From positions 45,046 through 80,210 of the forward strand of contig JAKVAQ010000008.1 of the NCBI GenBank assembly GCA_022447665.1: 35,165 nt of DNA, read 5' to 3'. The translations under genes were made by a program, and so were the position numbers. The stretch comes from Crocinitomicaceae bacterium. GTDB taxonomy: Bacteria > Bacteroidota > Bacteroidia > Flavobacteriales_D > Crocinitomicaceae. The notes under the pieces were generated by a model. That model did no database searches. It was not told where the DNA came from and was given only the letters and a program-made list of their open reading frames with translations. Shown here piece by piece: positions 15,539 through 22,733 of the stretch (position 1 is its first letter; each line of letters opens with the position of its first letter).

Positions 15539-16506
15539 TGCTCTCTTCCAAACAGAAAATCAGCTAAGCTGTACAACGGTTTTTTTGTTGCTTGATCTAA
15601 TGAAATATTATCAAGATTAGAGATAGCCACATCGTGGTGTTCTTTCATTTTTCGACGTGTTTTTTCGGCTATATTAAGTTCGTTAAAGATGTCTAGAACA
15701 CGCTTTACTTTTTCTTCTTTGTTCTCAATAGATAGAGCGTCATTTAGTCGTTCAATTTGTTTTTTATTGCCGTCTTCATAAGCAGATAAGAGCAAGTAAG
15801 TCTTCTTTGCCGCAATAATGTCACCTCCAACTTGTTTGCCTATTTTTTCACCTTCACCAAAAGAGTCTAGGTAATCGTCTTGAATTTGAAAAGCAACACC
15901 AAGATTAACTCCAAACTCATAAATTTTATTTGCATTGTCTTCATCAGCGCCACCTACAATCGCCCCCATTTTAAGGCTACAACCCAAAAGTACTGCTGTT
16001 TTAAGACGAATCATTTCTATGTACTCTTCTATTGAAACGTCATCTCGTGTTTCGAAATCCATGTCATATTGCTGACCTTCACAAACCTCAATCGCGGTTT
16101 TGTTGAATAAAACGAGTAGCTTTTTAAATGTATCGCCGTCATATTCTTCAAGTTGCTTATAAGCCTCAATTAAAAGGCCATCACCACTTAATATTCCAAC
16201 ATTCAAGTTCCACTTCTCATGAACGGTTTCTTGCCCCCTTCTTAAAGGAGCATTGTCCATTATATCATCGTGAATTAGACTAAAGTTGTGAAATAGTTCT
16301 ACTGACATGGCCGCTCCTCTAGCTTTTTGGAAATCCCCAGAAAATAACTGCGATGAAATTAAGGCTAGAATGGGACGCATCCTTTTTCCCCCTATTTGAA
16401 GGAAATATCTCAGCGGGTGGTAAAGTTGATTAGGTTTTTCGGGTAATTCTAGCGAATTTAATTGAGATTCAATGTAGTTTTTATAAGCTAGTAACTCATT
16501 GTTCAT
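15535..16506 (-). CDS. Polyprenyl diphosphate synthase (probably geranylgeranyl type)
   Basis: A 323-residue all-helical trans-prenyltransferase that condenses isopentenyl diphosphate units onto an allylic primer. Seen: GGKRMRP (39-45), first Asp-rich motif DDIMD (80-84) without the two-residue insertion of bacterial FPP synthases, RR at 89-90, and second motif DDYLD (210-214) with FQIQ in front. The residue five before the first motif is Phe (F75), which in archaeal-type enzymes sets a C20 product; that is inference from family rules. I chose ATG 16506 (MNNELLAYKNY); an earlier ATG at 16524 is in frame. It overlaps the upstream RND exporter by 11 bases, so they are coupled. Confidence 0.93.
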   Translation of the reverse strand: MNNELLAYKNYIESQLNSLELPEKPNQLYHPLRYFLQIGGKRMRPILALISSQLFSGDFQKARGAAMSVELFHNFSLIHDDIMDNAPLRRGQETVHEKWNLNVGILSGDGLLIEAYKQLEEYDGDTFKKLLVLFNKTAIEVCEGQQYDMDFETRDDVSIEEYIEMIRLKTAVLLGCSLKMGAIVGGADEDNANKIYEFGVNLGVAFQIQDDYLDSFGEGEKIGKQVGGDIIAAKKTYLLLSAYEDGNKKQIERLNDALSIENKEEKVKRVLDIFNELNIAEKTRRKMKEHHDVAISNLDNISLDQATKKPLYSLADFLFGREH

Positions 16507-19144
16507 GGGTGTGGTTTTTGGCATCCTCCTCTTTATACTTTTCGAGGGTTTGTTCTATTTCTAAGTCCTCCAACTCAATATCTTCTTCCTCATCATACAA
16601 TTGGAATAACGGCTCAGCTATTGCTTTGTTCGAAATCTTTTTATCCATCCATAAAAGAAGGGTAGGTAAAATTAAAAGATTGGTAAACATTGCTACAGCC
16701 AAGGTTAACGAAACTAATATTCCTAAAGCTTTTGTACCTCCAAATTGCGAGAATGCGAATACCATAAACCCAAAGAATAGTACAATTGAAGTATAAATCA
16801 TACTCGTGCCAGTTTCGCGAAGAGCAACAAGAATACATCTTCTTAAATCATGTTCGTGTGACTTAAGTTCTTGACGGAATTTTGCCAAAAAGTGAATAGT
16901 ATCATCCACTGATATACCAAAAGCTATGCTAAACACAAGTAGTGTCGAAGGCTTAATCGGGATACCTAAGAATCCCATGGTACCAGCAGTAAAAAGAAGA
17001 GGGATAAAGTTTGGAATTAGGGAAACTAATACCATTCTCCATGATCGGAATAGGAATGACATTAAAATACCGATAACGATAATTGCTATCCCTAGCGAAA
17101 CAAATAGATTTGTAACTAAATATTGCGTACCGTTTGCAGCAACATAAGAAACCCCCGAATATTTAAGGTCCCATTTATTAAGTTCAATTGCTTTTTTCAA
17201 AGTATCGTTAAATCCTGCTTTGTCATGGTAGCTAAAGATGAGAGACTCTTCCATCATAAAATCGTCTGCGAGGCTTGTGTTATTGCCAGCCATCATTTTT
17301 TCGACTTCACTTTTTATTTCAGGTGAACCGGCGTAAAGAGATGTCAAAGCTTTTTTCTTGTCTCCTTTTTGTACCAAACTGTAGGCTGAATCCCATTCTG
17401 CAGCTTTTGGGTTGATAATATCATAAGCTATAGGGCGGATACTATCGACTAAATCTTGTATCTCATAGGATCCTATATCTCTAATCTGTAAAGAAACCCT
17501 TGTTAATGTTTGAGTGCTGTCCAAGAATCCATTAGTCCCTGTTGTATTGGCAGAGTTCTCAACATACGGGAAGATTCTCTGAAGCTTATTGATCGATGGA
17601 ATTTCAAACTTGTCTGGATTGTTATTACTATAAGACATGTTTAAGATCTTCACTGCATCAGCTACTGAAAGTGACTTAGAGAAAACCGAAAATTCAGCTA
17701 GTACTGTCTGTAAACTATCAATTTCGTCAAGTCGTGTATAGAAAGTGCCCTTCTTTTTAGTGTCGATCATTATGTCAAAAGGGATGGAGCCACCAAATTT
17801 ATCTTGTATATAATTTAAGTCTGTTGTAATAGGATCATTCTGAGGTAAGTCACCAGTGATATTCCCAGTGGCTACTACTTTAGATGTTCCCCAGATGGCA
17901 AACACTAAAACAATGAAAGTTCCGATGTAGATAGCCTTTCTTCTGTAAAGTGTTAAGTATTCTAATTTCTCTACGGCAATATGCAACCACTTCTTCTGTA
18001 AATGTTTTAGGTGTTTCGATTTTGGAACAGAACTATAACTCCAAATGATAGGAAGAATCGTAATAGAAAGTAAGAATACACAGAGTATATTGATGGAGGC
18101 AATAATACCAAACTCAGACAAACGCTCAGAATTGGTAAACATGAATGTAGAGAATCCAAGTGCTGTGGTCAGGTTGGTTAGAAAGGTAGCGTTACCTATT
18201 TTTTGAATTACCCTTGATAAGGCGAGAGCCATGTTCCCATGGTCAATAATCTCCTTGTGGAATCTATTGATTAAGAATATGCAATTGGGAATAGATATTA
18301 CGATAATCAGCGGTGGAATTAAGACCATTAATATCGAAAGCTGGAAATCAAAAGCACCTATAGAACCCAACGACCAAATTACACCAAAGAATACTACAAC
18401 ATTACAGATTAATACAATCTTCAACGATCTAAAGAAAATGAACAAGAGCAATGAAGTGACTCCAATGGAAAGTGCAATGAATAGCAGTAATTCAGCTTGG
18501 AGTTTTTGTCCAACCATTACACGAATATGTGGCATCCCAGAAACTCTTATTTCACCTAGTATTTCTTCGTATTTGCCTTTTGTCGCCTCTACATCAATAA
18601 GTACGTTGGCAGTTTTCATATCTGCCATTATTTCCTCAGAGATGAATGCCATCATCAATGAAGAATTGTCTTCTTTATTGTAAAGAATGCCCTTGTAGAA
18701 AGGGTTTTTTCGAATCTGAGCTCTCAAGGAATCAACTTCTTCTTGAGTGTTTGGCGAGTTTTGAGCTATTTTTTCAAATTCGAATATTTCTAGATCCGTA
18801 TTCTTTTGTATTTCATACATGTGAGCTTCAGAGAAAACAGAATCTACTGCATCAAAAGCGTCTACTTCTATTCCAAAGTCATACCAAGCTTTGAAGTTCT
18901 CTAAATTGTAGAGGTTCTCATTATCAATAGCAAATATTAGGAGTGATTCGTTCCCTCCAAAGGTTTTTTTCAATAGTTCGTAATCCTTCTTTGGTTCAGA
19001 GTCTTTCGGAAGCATTGTTCCGTAACGGTTGTCAACCTTTACATTTGTAACAGCAAAATACCCTAGAACTACCGTGATAGCCAGTAGCATAGACAAAATT
19101 AAGAGTCGTTGCCGAAGTATAAATTGTGAAAGTTTAAACCACAT
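16496..19144 (-). CDS. RND/MMPL-superfamily exporter
   Basis: An 882-residue inner-membrane transporter with the twelve-helix RND-half duplicate plan: TM1 about 13-32, a large periplasmic loop, a block of five helices around residues 215-390, TM7 near 405-425, a second loop, and a final block of five helices (about 685-850). The second half has GISVDDTIHFLAKF, the MMPL/patched-type motif with the Asp pair of the proton relay, while the first half has ISIPNCIFLINRF, with Pro-Asn replacing the Asp. Related proteins move lipids (MmpL, HpnN). I favour start 19144 (MWFKLSQF) because a -7 element (19166-19173) overlaps the alternative ATG at 19168. Clustered with a prenyl synthase, it may export an isoprenoid lipid. 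Confidence 0.88.
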   Translation of the reverse strand: MWFKLSQFILRQRLLILSMLLAITVVLGYFAVTNVKVDNRYGTMLPKDSEPKKDYELLKKTFGGNESLLIFAIDNENLYNLENFKAWYDFGIEVDAFDAVDSVFSEAHMYEIQKNTDLEIFEFEKIAQNSPNTQEEVDSLRAQIRKNPFYKGILYNKEDNSSLMMAFISEEIMADMKTANVLIDVEATKGKYEEILGEIRVSGMPHIRVMVGQKLQAELLLFIALSIGVTSLLLFIFFRSLKIVLICNVVVFFGVIWSLGSIGAFDFQLSILMVLIPPLIIVISIPNCIFLINRFHKEIIDHGNMALALSRVIQKIGNATFLTNLTTALGFSTFMFTNSERLSEFGIIASINILCVFLLSITILPIIWSYSSVPKSKHLKHLQKKWLHIAVEKLEYLTLYRRKAIYIGTFIVLVFAIWGTSKVVATGNITGDLPQNDPITTDLNYIQDKFGGSIPFDIMIDTKKKGTFYTRLDEIDSLQTVLAEFSVFSKSLSVADAVKILNMSYSNNNPDKFEIPSINKLQRIFPYVENSANTTGTNGFLDSTQTLTRVSLQIRDIGSYEIQDLVDSIRPIAYDIINPKAAEWDSAYSLVQKGDKKKALTSLYAGSPEIKSEVEKMMAGNNTSLADDFMMEESLIFSYHDKAGFNDTLKKAIELNKWDLKYSGVSYVAANGTQYLVTNLFVSLGIAIIVIGILMSFLFRSWRMVLVSLIPNFIPLLFTAGTMGFLGIPIKPSTLLVFSIAFGISVDDTIHFLAKFRQELKSHEHDLRRCILVALRETGTSMIYTSIVLFFGFMVFAFSQFGGTKALGILVSLTLAVAMFTNLLILPTLLLWMDKKISNKAIAEPLFQLYDEEEDIELEDLEIEQTLEKYKEEDAKNHTHEQ

Positions 19145-19165
19145 TCTTTGCGTCAGATAAAACCG

Positions 19166-19173
19166 CAAAGGTA
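19166..19173 (-). promoter_or_regulatory. TAnnTTTG -7 element of the RND exporter gene
   Basis: TACCTTTG on the minus strand matches the consensus exactly and would start transcription near 19159, between the two candidate start codons, so only ATG 19144 would be in the transcript. No TTG was found at normal distance upstream. Confidence 0.45.
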
Positions 19174-19224
19174 ATCAAACCCCAGAAAACTACGTGCTTT
19201 CAAAGCATCAATTAATGTTAAGAT

Positions 19225-20067
19225 TTATCGATTGAAAGAAATAAAATCTTCAGGGTTCAAGTACTGTCCTTTTTCCCACAGTTCAAAATGTAAATGAGGC
19301 CCAGAAGAGTGACTGCCCGTATTGCCTACCAATGCTATAGGATCACCGGTCTGTATTGATTGTCCTTGTTTCTTAAAAATCTTAGAGCAGTGCTTATAAA
19401 CGGAGAGGAATCCATAATTGTGCTGCACAATAATTACTTGACCAACTTCTGAATCCCATCCGGTATAAATTACAATTCCTTCAAGGCATGATTTTACTAC
19501 AGCGTCCTCCGGTGTTGAAATGTCTACGCCATAATGTTTGTTGTTGGGGTCAAAAGAACGTGAGACTACACCTTTTACTGGGGGGAAGAAAAAAGCAACA
19601 TTTAATAATTCTTGGTCCGGAATTTCATCATTTTCCATTTTGGCTCTCAAGATGGAGTCTTCTACTGATTTTTCAAAATCGGGTTGATAATTACTGGGAA
19701 AAGAATCAGGTTGTGCTGTTTCTAGAGAGTCGTAGAAAGGTTCATCATTCAAGATCTTTTTAAGGTCTCTAAGGTAGAGGTCTGTAGACGCTGTTGCCTC
19801 ATAAAGTGAGTCTATGGAACTTGCATTTTTATGCACCTGATCCATATTTGCTTGGTCAGAGGAGGTTTCAAAGATGTTTCCAATCCCAGTAAATTTCAGC
19901 AATAAGAAAAATAGAAATAGTGTGACTATTGTATAGAAGGCCAGGAGACTCAGAATGTTCAATGTAGAAACTTTCAAACTCCATTTCTCATCATAGTTTC
20001 CCTCATCGCTGTAGGAAAGCGTATGCTTTTCGCGTATGCGTTTCAAAAATGAAGAAAACTTACTCAT
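19225..20067 (-). CDS. Membrane-anchored M23/LytM-family peptidase
   Basis: A 280-residue protein with a cytoplasmic basic N-terminus, one transmembrane helix (about 34-58), a periplasmic Asp/Glu/Ser-rich and helical stretch (65-155), and a LytM domain. The zinc site is H178-x3-D182 (NKHYGVDIS) and H258-L-H260 (GPHLHFELW), with the catalytic-type H226 (YKH). All are present, so it may be an active peptidoglycan endopeptidase that splits stem-peptide crosslinks. Family members are also seen as inactive regulators, but no key residue is missing here. It has its own -7 element with a very short leader. It precedes the RND exporter gene by 80 bases on the same strand. Confidence 0.92.
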   Translation of the reverse strand: MSKFSSFLKRIREKHTLSYSDEGNYDEKWSLKVSTLNILSLLAFYTIVTLFLFFLLLKFTGIGNIFETSSDQANMDQVHKNASSIDSLYEATASTDLYLRDLKKILNDEPFYDSLETAQPDSFPSNYQPDFEKSVEDSILRAKMENDEIPDQELLNVAFFFPPVKGVVSRSFDPNNKHYGVDISTPEDAVVKSCLEGIVIYTGWDSEVGQVIIVQHNYGFLSVYKHCSKIFKKQGQSIQTGDPIALVGNTGSHSSGPHLHFELWEKGQYLNPEDFISFNR

Positions 20068-20076
20068 GAACTATGG

Positions 20077-20084
20077 CAAATTTA
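20077..20084 (-). promoter_or_regulatory. TAnnTTTG -7 element of the M23 peptidase gene
   Basis: TAAATTTG on the minus strand, ten bases before the start codon (20067), implying a leader of only a few bases or none. No clear -33 TTG. Confidence 0.45.
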
Positions 20085-20238
20085 TGGTTTCGAATTAAAT
20101 ATCACTGCTGCTGATAGGGTCTTTTTATTTCCTTACGATTACAGTTAAATAAATGATACGTATTTTGGAATAATTATTGTTCCGTTTATACACAACTATC
20201 GTAAGTTTTTTAACGTTATTAGAAGGGGAGGTTTTAGG

Positions 20239-20265
20239 TTGCAGTACTTACTTTCCTTAAATTTG
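20239..20265 (+). promoter_or_regulatory. Promoter of the choice-of-anchor L gene
   Basis: TTG (20239-20241) and TAAATTTG (20258-20265) are separated by 16 bases, one less than common Flavobacterium spacing. It lies about 20 bases upstream of the TTG start at 20286. Confidence 0.5.
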
Positions 20266-20285
20266 TTAGAAGAGAGTTTATTAAA

Positions 20286-22703
20286 TTGAAATTGAACAAT
20301 TTAGCATATGGTTTATTTTTGAGCTTGTTATCAGCTTCGGTTGGGCACGCTCAATTGGTCACGTCTACTGCATCAACACCAACAACTTTGGTTGAAGATG
20401 TTCTTGTTGGTAGTGGTGTAGCAGTCAGTGCTGTTTCTTACACAGGTGACCCAAATGCAATAGGTTCTTTTAACGGTTCTGCGACAAATCTTGGTCTGGA
20501 TAACGGGATTATTCTTACTACAGGGACTGTTCTGAACGAAACTGGGATTCTAGGTGAACAACAGGGTCCTTTTGGTCCGAATGATACAGGTAGTTCAGGA
20601 ACCGATAATGGTGCTGCTGGTTATGGTCCGTTGACCACGTTAGCAGGCGAAGAGACCGAAAATGCGGCTATTTTAGAATTTGATTTTGTGCCACAAAGTG
20701 ATACGGTGCGCTTTAAATATGTATTCGGATCAGATGAATATCCTGAGTTCGTGGGTAGTGAATATAACGACGTTTTTGCATTCTTTATTTCTGGTCCAGG
20801 CTTCGGTGGTGAGTACAATATGGCTCAGATACCTGGGGGTGGCGGGCCAGTAGCGATAAATAACATTAACAACGGTAGCTCAAACACAGGTCCTTGTCAA
20901 AATTGTGCCTATTATATAAATAACGGAACTGGGAGCACGGCTCCTTCATCTGGAAGTGACTTTTACATTCAGTATGATGGGTTTACAACTGTGATGGAGG
21001 CAGTTGCGGAGGTACAATGTGGTGAAACATATCACCTCAAAATAGCTATTGCCGATGCAGGTGATGGAGCTTATGATTCGGGAATTTTCTTAGAAGCAAA
21101 TAGTTTAGAGTCTTACTTGCCTTTAGAAATGACTGCATCTCTACTGAATAATCATTTTGGTGATTTCTCTATGTTGGCGGAAGGATGTGAAACGGCGACG
21201 GTAACAGTGAAAAGAGATGCAAGTTTAGCTGGTACGGCAGAGAGTATTCCTTTAGACGTTTTAGGAACGGCAACAGAAGGTGTAGACTTTGAAAACCTTC
21301 CAGCATCCATAAATTTTGCTGCAGGACAAACTGAAGTAACATTTGATTTCGATGTGTATTCTGATGGTGTTTTTGAAGGGGATGAAACTTTAATTTTAAG
21401 GCTTAACTACCCAAATCCATGTGGGGATGATAATTTCATACTATTGAATTTCGTGATTAAAGATATAGACCCGGTTGTAGTCACTGCTCCCGATGTAAAC
21501 GTATTATGCCCGCTAGAAGAAGCCACTCTTGTCGCCAATGTAACGGGCGGTTTGCCGGATTACACATACACATGGAGCACTGGAGGAACGGAAAGTACTG
21601 AGTTGGTCTCGCCACCAACAACTACAACTTACACTGTAACTGTGGTAGATGCTTGTACTGGAGATGCAGTCTCAGAAGATGTTACAGTTATTGTTCCTGT
21701 TTATCCGCCAATGATTATAAACACAACTCCTGATACTTCAGTTTTATGTCCAAATACACCTCTAACCTTGGTGTCAGAAGTTTCAGGTGGTGAAGGAACT
21801 TATGTTATTACTTGGTACGAAGGAACCATTCCTGTTGGTTCAGGACCTACCCTTGGAGTCTCTCCAATGGTAACAACTACTTATACCGTCACAATAATGG
21901 ATGGTTGTGGTGTGGAGATTTCTAGAGATATTACTGTAACAGTAATTGCAAGTGTGCTCGAATTGGAGATGAGTCCTGATCAGTTAATTTGTCCTGGTGA
22001 TTCAGCAGATATTTGGGTAATTGCTACAGAAGGTTTAGGCGACTACACTTATGAATGGTTGCATTCAGGAGAGACAACTTCAGATGTGCAGGTATGGCCT
22101 TTAAATACTACAACGTATACCGTTTCAGTAATGGATGCTTGTGCAACTTACAGTATTGAAGGATCTACAACAGTTAAAGTTGTTCGTCCTACAGCGAATT
22201 TCCAAATCCTCAGTACAGAAGCGATGGAGAATCTTTTGGTGAGCTTTAATAATTCAAGTGTTGGAGCACTTACCTATTGGTGGGATCTAGGTAATGGAGA
22301 GGAATCTGAACTTCATTCACCTTCTTCTGTTTACAACGCTTCCGGATGGTATGATGTTACTTTAGTTGCGATTAATGAAATCGGTTGTACTGATACTATA
22401 ATGAAACCAATTTACATTAAGCCAGAGTTTTATTTTTATGCACCAAATGCATTCACTCCAGATGGAAATAGAGTTAATAGTGCATATTCTGTTTCTGTAA
22501 TCGGAGCTACTACATTCGAATTTCAAATTTTTAATAGATGGGGTGAGTTAATTTATACAACAGAAGACCCTTTCTTCCAATGGGATGGTACTTATGACAA
22601 TAATGGTATTGTTCAGGATGGTGTTTATGTCTGGAAAGCGCATGTAAGAGATCGAGAGAATATTGATCATACTTACAACGGAACCATCACCGTTTTACGC
22701 TAA
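20286..22703 (+). CDS. Choice-of-anchor L / Calx-beta / Ig-like / PKD protein with T9SS CHU_C sorting domain
   Basis: An 805-residue surface or secreted protein. Order: signal peptide (1-23), choice-of-anchor L domain (about 30-280, with LDNGIILTTGTV, FKYVFGSDEYPEFV, YNDVFAFFISGPG), Calx-beta-like domain (280-395, TATEGVDFENL, GDETLILRL), three ~80-residue Ig-like repeats (396-632) each with a Cys pair and a TTTYTVTV/I motif, a PKD domain (635-712, TYWWDLGNGEE) and the gliding-motility-associated C-terminal domain (716-805, APNAFTPDGNRV, IFNRWGELI, QDGVYVWKA). The C-terminal domain is a type IX secretion signal. The start is TTG: an in-frame stop lies upstream and TTG gives a proper signal peptide. 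It probably works in adhesion or matrix formation and may bind Ca2+ via Calx-beta. Confidence 0.92.
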   Translation: MKLNNLAYGLFLSLLSASVGHAQLVTSTASTPTTLVEDVLVGSGVAVSAVSYTGDPNAIGSFNGSATNLGLDNGIILTTGTVLNETGILGEQQGPFGPNDTGSSGTDNGAAGYGPLTTLAGEETENAAILEFDFVPQSDTVRFKYVFGSDEYPEFVGSEYNDVFAFFISGPGFGGEYNMAQIPGGGGPVAINNINNGSSNTGPCQNCAYYINNGTGSTAPSSGSDFYIQYDGFTTVMEAVAEVQCGETYHLKIAIADAGDGAYDSGIFLEANSLESYLPLEMTASLLNNHFGDFSMLAEGCETATVTVKRDASLAGTAESIPLDVLGTATEGVDFENLPASINFAAGQTEVTFDFDVYSDGVFEGDETLILRLNYPNPCGDDNFILLNFVIKDIDPVVVTAPDVNVLCPLEEATLVANVTGGLPDYTYTWSTGGTESTELVSPPTTTTYTVTVVDACTGDAVSEDVTVIVPVYPPMIINTTPDTSVLCPNTPLTLVSEVSGGEGTYVITWYEGTIPVGSGPTLGVSPMVTTTYTVTIMDGCGVEISRDITVTVIASVLELEMSPDQLICPGDSADIWVIATEGLGDYTYEWLHSGETTSDVQVWPLNTTTYTVSVMDACATYSIEGSTTVKVVRPTANFQILSTEAMENLLVSFNNSSVGALTYWWDLGNGEESELHSPSSVYNASGWYDVTLVAINEIGCTDTIMKPIYIKPEFYFYAPNAFTPDGNRVNSAYSVSVIGATTFEFQIFNRWGELIYTTEDPFFQWDGTYDNNGIVQDGVYVWKAHVRDRENIDHTYNGTITVLR

Positions 22704-22707
22704 TTAT

Positions 22708-22715
22708 TACATTTG
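22708..22715 (+). promoter_or_regulatory. TAnnTTTG -7 element upstream of the GH3-like/beta-lactamase gene
   Basis: TACATTTG is an exact match and overlaps a possible upstream TTG start, favouring ATG 22734. It allows separate expression from the preceding T9SS gene, only 30 bases upstream. Confidence 0.45.
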
Positions 22716-22733
22716 TTGCAAAAAGCATTCTTA

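Noticed and set aside
18231-18683. 150-codon open frame antisense within the RND exporter gene
   Set aside because: It is a shadow of the exporter's membrane-helix codons on the opposite strand; it has no promoter, no recognisable domain, and low-complexity composition.
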